Source of the DNA: Variovorax sp. DXTD-1
GTDB taxonomy: Bacteria; Pseudomonadota; Gammaproteobacteria; Burkholderiales; Burkholderiaceae_C
Direction of reading: 5' to 3'
DNA length: 64,000 nucleotides
Assembly (NCBI RefSeq): GCF_003984625.1
Contig: NZ_RWKH01000005.1
Location: 1 to 64,000 of the forward strand
This document shows positions 33,379-42,671 of the stretch, in pieces; the first letter of the stretch is position 1, and the number at the start of each line of letters is the position of its first letter. Under the pieces are notes generated by a model. That model worked only from the letters and a program-made list of their open reading frames with translations, had not been told where the DNA came from and did not search any database. The position numbers and the translations under genes are program-made.

Positions 33379-33440
33379 GCGGAGCGGTTCCGGGTCTCTA
33401 CACTCGGTGCTGCCTTTCGCTTCACCTTCTCCACGCTCTC

Positions 33441-34046
33441 ATGGAAATTCTTACCCTGGTGACGTTGCTCGTCATCGGCGCCTACATCCTCAAGTCCAGG
33501 GACCAGCGCCGGCGCATCGCGCTGCTCGGAAGCCATCTCGGCAAGTACCAGATCGAAAACTTGATGGAGACCCTCACCGAGGGGTACCTGCGCTGCCTCG
33601 GCGAAGACGACGCCGAGCGGCGCCAGCAGATCTGGAGCCTGCTCGATTCCACCGAGGAAAAGCTCTCGGCCCAGTTCGACAGCTTTGCGGCCGAGTTCGC
33701 ACGCGTCGATGCGGCGGATGCACGCGTGAGCAAGCTGCCGTTGGCCGTTCCCTTCGCGCACCAGCTGTTCCCGGCCGCCACCTTCGACCTGCGGGAAGCG
33801 CTTGTGATCCATGCGCGCGGCATTGCCGAAGTGATGCGCAATGAATCGGGCCGCACGCCGAAGGCCAAGGCCTTCACCATGTCGGCCGAGCTGTTCTTGA
33901 TGCAGCACACCTGCCACTGGTTCTGCAAATCGAAAACCGTGGCGTCGGCGCGCATGCTGGCGCGCCACAAGACCTCGTACGAGCAACTGCTCGATGCGGT
34001 GAGCCCCGGAACGCGCAGGGCATACGGCGTGCTCATCGGCCGGTAA
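33441..34046 (+). CDS. Conserved hypothetical membrane-anchored protein
   Basis: A 201-residue protein with one N-terminal helix (EILTLVTLLVIGAYILK) and a soluble alpha-helical domain containing acidic and aromatic patches (ENLMETLTEGYLRCLGED, FLMQHTCHWFCKSKT). It has no recognised family motif. It lies between mrcA and creC, converges with creC and has a near-match CreB tag before it, so membership of the Cre regulon is possible. The Cys/His cluster near residue 154 might bind metal. Confidence 0.6.
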   Translation: MEILTLVTLLVIGAYILKSRDQRRRIALLGSHLGKYQIENLMETLTEGYLRCLGEDDAERRQQIWSLLDSTEEKLSAQFDSFAAEFARVDAADARVSKLPLAVPFAHQLFPAATFDLREALVIHARGIAEVMRNESGRTPKAKAFTMSAELFLMQHTCHWFCKSKTVASARMLARHKTSYEQLLDAVSPGTRRAYGVLIGR

Positions 34047-34065
34047 CCCACACCGCAGCCTCTGC

Positions 34066-35508
34066 TCAGTGATGTGACGACAGAAGCGGCAGCGTGAGCG
34101 TGGCCACCGCGCCGCCGCGGGCCGCATTGCCGAGTTCGATGCGTCCGCGGTGCAGCGCGGCAATCTCTTTCACGAAGGCCAGCCCGAGCCCGGTGCTCTT
34201 TTTCTGGCTGTGCGGCCGCGCCAGCGAATAGAACTTCTGAAAGACTTTTTCCTGTGCGTAGTCCGGAATGCCCGGGCCGCGGTCGCGCACCGTCACGCGC
34301 GCAAGCTTCGAGGTGGTCTCCAGGGTGAGCAGCACCTCGCTGCCCTCCGGTGAAAAATCGAGGGCGTTGTCGAGCAGGTTGCTGATGGCGCGCCGCAGCA
34401 GGAACGGATCGCCCTCGGTGCCGGCCTCGGTGCGGATGTTCACGCGCACGCCGATGTTGCGCTTGGCCGCCGCGGGCTGCGCGCTGATGGCGATGTCCTC
34501 GATCAGCGAAGCCAGCGCCACGGGCTCCGTGCGGTCGAGCCCGTGGCGGGTTTCCAGCGCGGTGAGCTCCATCATGCGGTCGACGATTTCCTGGATGCGC
34601 TGCGTTTCGCGCTCGATGTTCTTCAGGAAGCGCTCGCGCTCCGCATGCGGCATCGAGGGTTCCTGCAGCAGCTCGGCCGCGCCGCGAATCGCCGAGAGCG
34701 GGCTCTTCACTTCGTGCGTGAAGGTCTGCACGTAGTCGGCCACGTAGTTGCGGCCGGTGAGCGCATCGCGCATTTCGCTGAAGCCGGTGCGCACCGCATC
34801 GACCGCGCGCCGCGCCATGCGCGAAAGGCTCAAGGTGCGCTGCGCGCGCACCCAGCGCCAGTAGTCCGAAATCAGCCCGAAGGGCCGCACCAGCCAGACC
34901 GAGACGATCACCGCAAGCAGCAGCAGCGCCAGGCCCGAGCCCACGCCCACCCACAGGGTGCGGGCGCGCGCGTCTTCCACGAACTGGCCGAAGCTCTGCA
35001 CCGGCTTGCCGACACTGACCATGCCGACGATTTCGTTGTTCCAGCGGATCGGCGCGCCCACGTACATCACCGAGGTGCGCGGGTCGCCGTCGACATCGCG
35101 CGAGGTGCGCGCGCCGTACAGCCCGGCGAGCGTGCGGTTCACGTCGCTCCACTGCGAATAGTCGGCGCCCAGGTGCCTGCCGAGCGAATCGAACATCACG
35201 CGGCCGTTGCGGTCGGTCACGTACACGCGCAGTTCGACCCGGTTCTTGTGCAGGTTGTAGATCTGGGCCGAGAACTCGCGTGCGTACACGGAGCGGAACA
35301 GCGGCTCGAGCCGCGCGGTGTTGATGGCGCCCGCGATCACGTCCTGCTCGACCAGGCTGGCAAGGAGTTGCGAGGTTTCGACCAGCGACTCTTCGGCCGA
35401 TTCGCGGTAGCGCGGATCGATGTCGGACACCACGCGGTAGAGCAGGAATGCGATGCCTGCCGTGTAGATCAGCAGGATGCCGATAAAAATCCGCGTGCGG
35501 CGGCTCAC
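34066..35508 (-). CDS. creC: Sensor histidine kinase CreC
   Basis: A 480-residue inner-membrane kinase: an N-terminal helix, a periplasmic sensor region of about 150 residues, a second helix near 185, an H-box with FTHEVKSPLSAIRG (His near residue 266), and a HATPase domain with NLLDNALDFS, DRGPGIPDYAQ and STGLGLAFVK. CreC responds to carbon source and, in several bacteria, to PBP inhibition. ATG 35508 overlaps the creB stop by four bases, so creB and creC are co-transcribed. Together with creD, mrcA and the CreB tags they form a compact regulon. Confidence 0.92.
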   Translation of the reverse strand: MSRRTRIFIGILLIYTAGIAFLLYRVVSDIDPRYRESAEESLVETSQLLASLVEQDVIAGAINTARLEPLFRSVYAREFSAQIYNLHKNRVELRVYVTDRNGRVMFDSLGRHLGADYSQWSDVNRTLAGLYGARTSRDVDGDPRTSVMYVGAPIRWNNEIVGMVSVGKPVQSFGQFVEDARARTLWVGVGSGLALLLLAVIVSVWLVRPFGLISDYWRWVRAQRTLSLSRMARRAVDAVRTGFSEMRDALTGRNYVADYVQTFTHEVKSPLSAIRGAAELLQEPSMPHAERERFLKNIERETQRIQEIVDRMMELTALETRHGLDRTEPVALASLIEDIAISAQPAAAKRNIGVRVNIRTEAGTEGDPFLLRRAISNLLDNALDFSPEGSEVLLTLETTSKLARVTVRDRGPGIPDYAQEKVFQKFYSLARPHSQKKSTGLGLAFVKEIAALHRGRIELGNAARGGAVATLTLPLLSSHH

Positions 35509-36287
35509 GGCGTCTGGGGCAATTCTTCGTTCAACGCGTAGCCGGTGCCGCGCAGCGTGCGGATCGGCTCCACATCGGGCGCCACGGCCTTGAGCTTGGC
35601 GCGCAACGTTTTCACGTGCGCGTCGACCGTGCGGTCGAAGCTGTCGCTCGCATCGTCCCAGACCAGCTGCAGCAACTCGTCGCGCGTGAAAACACGCCCC
35701 GGCCGCTGCACCAGGAGCCGCAGCAGGCCGTATTCGTAGCGCGAGAGCTCGAGCAACCGCCCGTAGTAGCGGATTTGCATGCGCTCGTTGTCCAGCGCAA
35801 ACGGCGTTGCGGGTGGCTGGGAGCTCGCAGGAGCCGCCGCACCCGAATTTTGAGGGGGACCCCCGTTGTTTGCTGCCGCAGGGCCTCCAGGGGCCCCGCG
35901 CGCGCTGCGCCGCAGGATGGTGCGAACCCGCGCCACCAGTTCACGCGGTGAAAAGGGCTTGGCAATGTAGTCGTCGGCACCGAGTTCCAGCCCGACCACA
36001 CGGTCGATTTCATCGCTTCTCGCGGTGAGAAACAGCATCGGCACTTCGGCGCCGCCCTGCGACTGGTTCAGCGCGCGCAGGCGCTTGAAGAGCTCGAATC
36101 CGTTGAGGTCGGGCAAGCCAACGTCCAGTATGGCCAGCGCCGGCGGCTCCTGTGCGAACTGCGCGATGGCTTCCTCGGCCGTTGCGCACCACACCGGCGT
36201 GAAGCCATCGCTCTTCAGGACGTATTGCAGCGTGTCGGCAATGCCCGATTCGTCTTCGGCGATCAGGATCCGGGGTTTGAAACTCAT
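35505..36287 (-). CDS. creB: Response regulator CreB
   Basis: A 260-residue OmpR-type regulator. The receiver domain has the acidic pair ED near residue 11, phospho-acceptor Asp 55 in LAILDVGLPD, and a Lys in DDYIAKPF. The winged-helix domain ends with TLRGTGYALNEEL. Between them lies a Pro/Gly/Ala/Asn-rich linker of about 35 residues (about 130-165), longer than in E. coli CreB, which may change dimer spacing on the TTCAC direct repeats. It is the first gene of creBC and begins next to the candidate origin region. Confidence 0.92.
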   Translation of the reverse strand: MSFKPRILIAEDESGIADTLQYVLKSDGFTPVWCATAEEAIAQFAQEPPALAILDVGLPDLNGFELFKRLRALNQSQGGAEVPMLFLTARSDEIDRVVGLELGADDYIAKPFSPRELVARVRTILRRSARGAPGGPAAANNGGPPQNSGAAAPASSQPPATPFALDNERMQIRYYGRLLELSRYEYGLLRLLVQRPGRVFTRDELLQLVWDDASDSFDRTVDAHVKTLRAKLKAVAPDVEPIRTLRGTGYALNEELPQTP

Positions 36288-36852
36288 CCCCGGATGTTAG
36301 CGAGGGGGCGCCGCCCGGCGAGGCTGGCTTTGCGGCGTGGCGCCAAGGACACGGCGCGGCCTTTCACGGTTTTTTTTCGGGCGCGGCGTTGGCTCTGTAT
36401 CTTCTTCTTATCTCTCTTATTCAAATTAGTAGTAGTAGATAAGGGTCGCACCTGTCTGTGGACATGCCGCTTTTTTCCTTGTGTGACAGTCACTTGTCAC
36501 ACCTCTGTCACTGTGCGCAGCCGCGCTTCCGTGCTGTCGCGCCAAAAGGAACAACATTGGCCGGCGCGACCGCCCTGTGGATAACCGCATGCTTGTGCCA
36601 GAACTCTCCCCAGAGTTGTCCTTTGACAGGGTTCCGGAATTCTGCGAAAGACGGTTTCCGGCGCAAGAAATTCATTGCCGCTTATTTAGGCAGACTGTAG
36701 ATTTGCCTTGCAAATCAAACACTTAGCTTTCTCCTACAAAGAAGTGCGAGTGTTATCCACAGAGTTGCCCAAGCTTTGTGGGGAGAACCGCAGCGGAACC
36801 TTCGCGCGCGGCGCCGCACGAACTTTGTCCTTCAACCAGCGGAATTTCCAAC
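36288..36852. other. oriC: Candidate chromosomal replication origin (oriC)
   Basis: A 565-base gene-free, AT-richer region. It has two perfect DnaA boxes in opposite orientation: TGTGGATAA at 36576-36584 and TTATCCACA at 36753-36761. A weaker TGTGGACAT lies at 36457-36465. On the minus strand this is followed by a GC stretch, then CTACTACTACTA (TAG run at 36427-36438), then an AT-rich tract at 36399-36426. That order (DnaA box, GC linker, DnaA-trio, unwinding element) matches basal origin elements. Other symmetries are GTGTGACA-N6-TGTCACAC (36481-36502) and AACTCT-CCCC-AGAGTT (36602-36617). mnmG, parAB and parS lie 16-22 kb away. No dnaA gene is in the window, so the call is a strong inference, not proof. 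Confidence 0.6.
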
Positions 36853-37815
36853 GTGACACCTACCGAAACCAAGGCCATCGTGACCCTCAGCCTCTTGTCC
36901 GCCTTTGTCGACGGCGAAAAGCACGAGCGCGAACGCGCGGAAATCAAGCGCATTGCCGAAGGCCTTTCGCAAGCGGACGGCGTGAACCTGCCCACGCTCT
37001 ACCAGGACGTGCTGATGAAGCGCGTCTCGCTGGCTTCGGTGGCGAGCGAACTGCAAAGCACGGAATCGAAGCAACTGGCTTATGAAATGGCGGTGTGCGT
37101 GTGCGATGCGGACGGCACGCAATCGGAAGCGGAGCGCATGTTCCTGGCCGACGTGCGCACCTCGCTGGGTCTCGATGCCTCGGCTGCCCAGTTCTCGCGC
37201 CAGGCAGAGGAAATTGCCGCGGTTCCGGTGGCCGCCACCAGTGCCGCAGCGGCAGCGGCGCCCGTGCCCACGGCCGGAGCCGTCGCCGCGCAATTGCCCG
37301 ATAGCGCCGAGCTCGATAAATCGATTCTCAACGCGGCCATCCTCAACGGCGCGCTCGAACTGCTGCCGGAAACGCTTTCGACCATGGCGATCATCCCGCT
37401 GCAGATGAAGCTGGTCTACCGCATCGGCAAGGCTCATGGCTACGAGCTCGACAGCGGCCACGTGAAGGATTTTCTGGCGACGGTCGGCGTGGGCCTGACT
37501 TCGCAGTACCTGGAGCAGGCCGGGCGCAAGCTGCTCGGCGGCCTGCTCGGCAAGATGGGCGGCGGCATGTTGCGCGGCCTCGGCAACCAGGCGGTGAGCT
37601 CGGGCATGAGCTTCGCATCGACCTATGCGCTGGGACACGTGGCCAAGCGCTACTACGCCGGCGGCCGCACGCTCTCCACGCAAATGCTGAAGGACGCCTT
37701 CGCCGGCGTGATGCAGGAAGGCAAGGGCCTGCAGACCCAATACCTGCCCGCCATCCAGGAAAAAGCCCGCACGCTCGACGCTGAAAAAGTGCTGTCGCTC
37801 GTAAGAGGAGCCTGA
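36853..37815 (+). CDS. TerB-family/DUF697-like protein
   Basis: A 320-residue protein from GTG 36853. The N-terminal 110 residues are a TerB-like helical domain with acidic metal-binding positions (LLSAFVDGEKHERERAEIKRI and CDADGTQSEAERMFL). An Ala/Pro linker follows. The C-terminal half is Gly-rich and amphipathic (LLGGLLGKMGGGMLRGLG), as in DUF697-like membrane-associated proteins. TerB domains occur in envelope-stress and tellurite-resistance systems, but no ter partners are nearby. The ribosome binding site is weak, and an earlier GTG at 36778 is possible but less natural. Confidence 0.7.
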   Translation: MTPTETKAIVTLSLLSAFVDGEKHERERAEIKRIAEGLSQADGVNLPTLYQDVLMKRVSLASVASELQSTESKQLAYEMAVCVCDADGTQSEAERMFLADVRTSLGLDASAAQFSRQAEEIAAVPVAATSAAAAAAPVPTAGAVAAQLPDSAELDKSILNAAILNGALELLPETLSTMAIIPLQMKLVYRIGKAHGYELDSGHVKDFLATVGVGLTSQYLEQAGRKLLGGLLGKMGGGMLRGLGNQAVSSGMSFASTYALGHVAKRYYAGGRTLSTQMLKDAFAGVMQEGKGLQTQYLPAIQEKARTLDAEKVLSLVRGA

Positions 37816-37832
37816 GTATTTTCCAGGACGAC

Positions 37833-38240
37833 CTATTTCGCGAGGTCGTCCAGGATGGGGCAGTCGGGGCGCGCGTCGCCATGGCAGCAATGCACCAGGT
37901 GCGCGAGGGTGCTGCGCATCGACTGCATGTCGGCGATGCGCTGCTCCAGTTCGTCCAGGTGCTTCTGCGCCACGCGCTTCACGCTCGAGCTGGTACGCCG
38001 GCGGTTGTGCCACAGCCCGACGAGCTCGGCAATTTCTTCCATCGAAAAACCAAGATCGCGCGAACGCTTGATGAAGCGCAGGGTGTGGATGTCGGCATCG
38101 CCGTACTGCCGGTAGCCGCTTTCGGTGCGCGGCACCGCGGGCAGGAGACCCAGGCCTTCGTAGTGCCGCACCATGCGCGCGGAAACCCCCGAAAGCCTTG
38201 CGGCCTCGCCGATGGAGACGGTTCCGAAGCTGTTGCTCAT
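37833..38240 (-). CDS. cueR: Copper-responsive MerR-type regulator CueR
   Basis: A 135-residue MerR protein: an N-terminal winged helix (SIGEAARLSGVSARMVRHYEGLG), a dimer helix and the metal loop CCHGDARPDCPIL, whose two Cys match the Cu(I) loop of CueR. It activates copper efflux genes by untwisting a promoter with a 19-base spacer, and such a promoter precedes copA. The gene starts within the copZ stop (four-base overlap) on the minus strand. Confidence 0.9.
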   Translation of the reverse strand: MSNSFGTVSIGEAARLSGVSARMVRHYEGLGLLPAVPRTESGYRQYGDADIHTLRFIKRSRDLGFSMEEIAELVGLWHNRRRTSSSVKRVAQKHLDELEQRIADMQSMRSTLAHLVHCCHGDARPDCPILDDLAK

Positions 38241-38431
38241 TGCACCTTGTACCCGGCGTTCTCGATCGCGGCGACGATGTCCTGCCGCGGCTGCGTGCTC
38301 AGCACGTCGACATGGCCGGTTTCAAGATCCACCGTCACCTGCGCCTTGGGGTCGATGGTTTGCACCGCGTTCTGCACCGCGCTCACGCAATGGCCGCAGC
38401 TCATGCCCGAGACCTGGAATTTCTGGCTCAT
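38237..38431 (-). CDS. copZ: Copper chaperone CopZ
   Basis: A 64-residue heavy-metal-associated domain with the MSCGHC motif near residues 10-15, which binds Cu(I) and hands it to CopA. The layout FQVSGMSCGHCVSAVQNAV is typical. It overlaps cueR by four bases and is divergent from copA across about 166 bases, making a complete copper-detoxification module. Confidence 0.92.
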   Translation of the reverse strand: MSQKFQVSGMSCGHCVSAVQNAVQTIDPKAQVTVDLETGHVDVLSTQPRQDIVAAIENAGYKVQ

Positions 38432-38527
38432 CTTTGTTGCTCCTGTTGGGAAGTTGAATCAAGGAAGCCGCCAGTTTGAACCCTCTCACGATGTCAATGT
38501 CCAGCGCAGGGGCACTGTGCTTTCGGC

Positions 38528-38558
38528 TTGACCTTGCCATGATGTGAGACTTTACCTT
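38528..38558 (+). promoter_or_regulatory. CueR-type copA promoter
   Basis: TTGACC at 38528-38533 and TACCTT at 38553-38558 are separated by 19 bases, the overlong spacing typical of MerR-family promoters. The spacer has only a weak dyad, so operator identity rests mainly on the spacing and on the CueR/CopA context. The implied start site near 38565 favours translation from ATG 38598. Confidence 0.6.
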
Positions 38559-38597
38559 CGGTGCATGGACAATCTGCAGCACTACCCCTTGAACCCC

Positions 38598-40805
38598 ATG
38601 AGCACCCTGGATCTTTCTGTCGGCGGCATGACCTGCGCTTCGTGCGTGATGCGCGTGGAGCGCGCGCTCAAGAGCGTGCCCGGCGTGCAGGACGTGAGCG
38701 TGAACCTCGCCACCGAATCGGCCCGTGTGGTGGCGGCCGATGGCGAAGACATGGATGCCCGCCTGCGCCGCGCCGTACGCGCCGCGGGCTACGAGCCACG
38801 CGTGGCCGGCAATGCGGCCGACGAAGCCGCGGCGGTATCGCCCTGGCACGGCTTCGGTCCCGTGGGTATCGGCCTGTTGCTCTCGATACCGTTGCTGGCG
38901 CCGATGCTGGGGCAATCCTTCGGCCAGGACTGGATGCTTCCGCCGTGGGTGCAGTTGCTGCTGGCGGGGCCGGTGCAGTTCTGGCTCGGCGCGCGGTTCT
39001 ATCGCGCGGGCTGGCATGCCGCAAAGGCCCGCACCGGCAACATGGATCTGCTGGTGGCGCTCGGCACCAGCGCGGCCTTCGGTTTGTCGCTCTGGCTCTG
39101 GTGGCGCGCAGCCACGGGCGAGCATGCGGGGCATGGTGCCGCGCCTCACCTCTACTTCGAGGCGTCGGCCGTGGTGATCACGCTGGTACTGCTCGGAAAG
39201 TGGCTGGAGGCGCGCGCCAAGCGGCAGGCGACATCCGCCATTCGCACGCTGCAGCAACTGCGGCCCGAAATTGCGCACCTCGTCGGCCAGCGCGGTGAAA
39301 CCGATGTGCCACTGGCCGAAGTGATGGTGGGTGACCAACTTGCAGTGCGGCCGGGCGAGCGCGTGCCGGCCGATGCACGTGTGATCGAAGGCCGCTCCGA
39401 AGTCGACGAATCGATGCTCACCGGCGAGCCGCTGCCAGTGGCCAAGGGTCCCGGCGATGCACTGACCGGCGGTGCCGTCAACGGCGACGGCCGCATGATC
39501 GTCGAAGTGAGCGCGGTGGGTGCCGAAAGCGTGCTGGCGCGCATCATCCGCCTGGTCGAGGACGCGCAGGCCGCGAAGGCGCCGATCCAGCGGCTGGTCG
39601 ACCAGGTCGCGGCCGTGTTCGTGCCCGTGGTGCTGTTGATTGCGCTGGCCACGCTCGCGGGCTGGCTGCTTGCGGGCGCCGGCATCGAGATTGCAATGAT
39701 CCACGCGGTGGCCGTGCTGGTCATTGCGTGTCCTTGTGCGCTGGGTCTGGCGACGCCCGTCGCGGTGATGGCCGGCACCGGTGTGGCGGCGCGACGCGGC
39801 ATTCTCATCAAGGATGCGCGCGCGCTGGAACTCGCGCACAAGGTCGATACCGTGGCTTTCGACAAGACCGGCACGTTGACCCTGGGTCGTCCGGTGCTGA
39901 CCGCGCTCATTCCCGAGGGAGACCTTGGCGATGAAGCCGGACTGCTGGCAACGGCAGCCAGCTTGCAAAGCGGCAGCGAACATCCGCTCGCGCGTGCCGT
40001 ATCGGCGGCTGCGGCGCAGCGCGGCTTGCAGGTGCCGGCCCTGGGAACCATGCAGGCAATGCCGGGCCGCGGCGTGCGCGGTGAAGTGAATGGCGAAAAC
40101 TGGGCCATCGCAAGCCTGCGCTGGTGCGCCGAGCTGGGCGTTGTTCCCGACGTGGCGCAGCTCGAGCGCCTGCATGCGCGGGGCGCCACCGTGTCGGCGC
40201 TGCTGCGCTTCGATGCGGCGGGTGCTGCGCAGATACAGGCGCTATTGGCCTTTGCCGACGAACCGAAGGCCGAGGCTGCGCAGGCGGTTCGCACATTGCG
40301 TGCACGGGGCCTGCGCGTGGTGATGATCTCGGGCGACAACGAGCGTGCCGCGCAAGCCATGGCGGCGCGGCTGGGCATTGCCGCCGCGGATGTGCGCGCC
40401 GACGTTCTGCCGGCCGACAAGGCGGCGCAGGTCAGTGCACTGCGTAACGACGGCCACGTGGTCGCGATGGTCGGCGACGGCGCCAACGATGCACCTGCAT
40501 TGGCCGCGGCCGATGTGGGCATTGCAATGGCGCCTTCGGGCGGCGGTACCGACGTGGCCATGGAAGCCGCGGGCATCACGCTGATGCGCGGCGACCTGGC
40601 ACTGGTGGCGCAGGCACTCGACCTTTCCGCACGCACGGTGGCAAAGATCAGGCAGAACCTCTTCTGGGCCTTTGCCTACAACGTGGCCGGCATTCCGCTC
40701 GCGGCGTTCGGGCTGCTGAGCCCCGTGGTGGCGGGTGCGGCCATGGCGCTGTCGAGCGTCAGCGTGATGGCCAATGCGCTGCTGTTGCGGCGCTGGAAGC
40801 CTTGA
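38598..40805 (+). CDS. copA: Cu(I)-exporting P1B-type ATPase CopA
   Basis: A 735-residue ATPase with a single metal-binding domain (MTCASC, Cys 13 and 16), eight helices, the ion-binding CPC at 378-380 in [11 protein letters not shown], phosphorylated Asp 422 in [16 protein letters not shown], and [19 protein letters not shown]. It exports Cu(I) from the cytoplasm. ATG 38565 would add 11 residues but lies at the expected transcription start, so 38598 is preferred although its ribosome binding site is weak. Divergent cueR and copZ complete the module. Confidence 0.95.
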   Translation: MSTLDLSVGGMTCASCVMRVERALKSVPGVQDVSVNLATESARVVAADGEDMDARLRRAVRAAGYEPRVAGNAADEAAAVSPWHGFGPVGIGLLLSIPLLAPMLGQSFGQDWMLPPWVQLLLAGPVQFWLGARFYRAGWHAAKARTGNMDLLVALGTSAAFGLSLWLWWRAATGEHAGHGAAPHLYFEASAVVITLVLLGKWLEARAKRQATSAIRTLQQLRPEIAHLVGQRGETDVPLAEVMVGDQLAVRPGERVPADARVIEGRSEVDESMLTGEPLPVAKGPGDALTGGAVNGDGRMIVEVSAVGAESVLARIIRLVEDAQAAKAPIQRLVDQVAAVFVPVVLLIALATLAGWLLAGAGIEIAMIHAVAVLVIACPCALGLATPVAVMAGTGVAARRGILIKDARALELAHKVDTVAFDKTGTLTLGRPVLTALIPEGDLGDEAGLLATAASLQSGSEHPLARAVSAAAAQRGLQVPALGTMQAMPGRGVRGEVNGENWAIASLRWCAELGVVPDVAQLERLHARGATVSALLRFDAAGAAQIQALLAFADEPKAEAAQAVRTLRARGLRVVMISGDNERAAQAMAARLGIAAADVRADVLPADKAAQVSALRNDGHVVAMVGDGANDAPALAAADVGIAMAPSGGGTDVAMEAAGITLMRGDLALVAQALDLSARTVAKIRQNLFWAFAYNVAGIPLAAFGLLSPVVAGAAMALSSVSVMANALLLRRWKP

Positions 40806-40830
40806 GGCTTCGGCGCTTGCTGCTGGTGCT

Positions 40831-41313
40831 TCAGTCGATCAGCAGTGCGAGCAACTGGTCGTCGATGTACTCGGCTTCACCGGCTCGCTTGTAGAACTTG
40901 CGCAGCGTGCCTTCGCATTCGAAGCCCAGCTTCTTGTAGAAGCGCAGCCCCGGTGCGTTGTCGCTTTCTACATAAAGCTCGATGCGCTTCACGCCGTCGG
41001 CCTTGAGGTGCGCGATAGCATCGCTCACCATTGCGTGGGCGATGCCCTTGCCGTGCAGCGCCGGATCGACCGCCAGCGTGCCGAAGCAGGCCACGTGCCG
41101 CACACGACCGGCGTAGCGCGTCGCACGATAGAAGCCGGCCACGCGGCCGCCGTCTTCATAGATGTAGAAGCAGCGGCTGTCGACCAGCTCTTTGTAGATG
41201 GCGCGAAATTCGTCCAGCGGCATCGGGTCGTAGCCGAGAAAGGGCACGACACGCTCGTGCATGTAGATGGTGAAGACCGCTTCGAGATCGTGAGGTGTTG
41301 CGAGCCTGCGCAT
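40831..41313 (-). CDS. GNAT-family N-acetyltransferase
   Basis: A 160-residue acetyltransferase. The acetyl-CoA loop is in VDPALHGKGIAHAMVSDA, and the GNAT signature ends APGLRFYKKLGFECEGTLRK, close to RimI- and spermidine-acetyltransferase-like proteins. ATG 41313 is chosen; GTG 41319 is two codons upstream. It converges with copA 25 bases away, and no operon partner is seen. The substrate is unknown. Confidence 0.82.
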   Translation of the reverse strand: MRRLATPHDLEAVFTIYMHERVVPFLGYDPMPLDEFRAIYKELVDSRCFYIYEDGGRVAGFYRATRYAGRVRHVACFGTLAVDPALHGKGIAHAMVSDAIAHLKADGVKRIELYVESDNAPGLRFYKKLGFECEGTLRKFYKRAGEAEYIDDQLLALLID

Positions 41314-41402
41314 GGTGACCGGGTGCCTGCGGATGCGGATGAGGCCGCTAGCATACCGAGTCCGGAGCAGACCTCGCATGCCGCGTTGAAGCGCTCCGCT
41401 CT

Positions 41403-42671
41403 TCAGCGATGCCCGCCACGGGAAGCAATCAGTACCGCGTTGGTGCCGCCGAATGCGAACGAGTTGGAAAGCACATGGCGCAGATCCCCGGCTTCGCGCG
41501 CATCGCCTCGCACCAGGTCGAGGTCGAAAGCCGCATCGGGCACGCGCAGGTTGGCGGTGGGCGGAAGCATGCCGCGCGCCAACGCGCGCAATGCGGCCAC
41601 GAGTTCGATTGCACCGCCTCCGCCGAGCACATGGCCGTGGATGGCCTTGGTGGCGCTCACCGGCGTGGCATTGCCGAACACCTCGAGGATGGAAGCGGCT
41701 TCCGCGGCGTCGCCTGCCCGGGTGGCGGTGCCGTGCGCATTGATGTGGCCGACCTGCGAAGCCTCGATGCCGGCGTCGTGCAATGCCGCCCGCACGGCGC
41801 GCACCTGGCCGGCGGCGTTGGGGTTGGTGATGTGCGCGGCGTCGCAGCTGGTCGCATAGCCGGTCAGGGCGGGCGTCGTGTCGTCGGCCGCGCCGCTTGC
41901 CAGTGCATGCACTCCCGATTCGAGCACCAGCGCGGCGGCTCCCTCGCCCAGCGCAAAGCCCGCGCGGTCGCCCGAGAAAGGCCTGCAGGCGCTTTCGGGC
42001 GCACCGGGCGGCAAGGGCGCGGTCACGCGCATTGCGTGCCAGCTGGCCATCACGCCCGGCGTGAGCATCGCATCGTGTCCGCCAGCAATGGCCACGTCGA
42101 TCCAGCCGCCGCGGATGGCGCGCATCGCTTCACCGATGGCCACCGCCGAAGAAGCGCAGGCGCAGGCGTATGCAATCGCGGCGCCTTGCGCGCCGAACTG
42201 CAATGCGAGCTCCGCCACCGCCGCATTGGGCATGACGGTGAGCACCGTCGTGGGCCGCATGCGGCGCTGCTCGGCGTAGAGCGCCTGCGTGGTGTCGTCG
42301 AAGGTGCCTGCGCCGGCCAGGCCGCTGCCCCAGAAGATGCCGAGGCGCGTGGGATCGACGCTGCCGGCGTCGAGCCCGGCCTCTGCAGCGGCGTCGTGCG
42401 CGGCCGCGAGCGCCATTGCGGTGCCGCGGTCGAGCGGCAGGCGCGAGTTGCTGCGCACCTCGGCCGCGTCGAACTCGCAGGCGGCAACGGCAAGTTCCAT
42501 CGGATCGAGACCTTCGATGCAAAGCGTTCGCGCACGCACTGCCGAACGTGCATTGAAGAGCGCATCGTCGAAGGTGCGGACCGTGCGCCCGAGTGGTGTG
42601 ACAAAGCCCAGACCCGTGACGTACACCGGCGCACCGGCCGGCTGGATTGAACGGGCCTTGCCGTTGCTCAC
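41403..42671 (-). CDS. Beta-ketoacyl-ACP synthase family protein
   Basis: A 422-residue FabF-like condensing enzyme. Cys 172 in ACACASSAVAIGEAMR and the two active-site His in HGTATRAGDAAE and IHGHVLGGGGAIE are all present, so it should be active in decarboxylative condensation. GTG 42671 overlaps the ACP stop by four bases. The mini-operon has an ACP and a hydrolase but no ketoreductase, dehydratase or acyltransferase, so the unit must borrow from fatty-acid synthesis or make a single-condensation product. The product is unknown. Confidence 0.85.
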   Translation of the reverse strand: MSNGKARSIQPAGAPVYVTGLGFVTPLGRTVRTFDDALFNARSAVRARTLCIEGLDPMELAVAACEFDAAEVRSNSRLPLDRGTAMALAAAHDAAAEAGLDAGSVDPTRLGIFWGSGLAGAGTFDDTTQALYAEQRRMRPTTVLTVMPNAAVAELALQFGAQGAAIAYACACASSAVAIGEAMRAIRGGWIDVAIAGGHDAMLTPGVMASWHAMRVTAPLPPGAPESACRPFSGDRAGFALGEGAAALVLESGVHALASGAADDTTPALTGYATSCDAAHITNPNAAGQVRAVRAALHDAGIEASQVGHINAHGTATRAGDAAEAASILEVFGNATPVSATKAIHGHVLGGGGAIELVAALRALARGMLPPTANLRVPDAAFDLDLVRGDAREAGDLRHVLSNSFAFGGTNAVLIASRGGHR

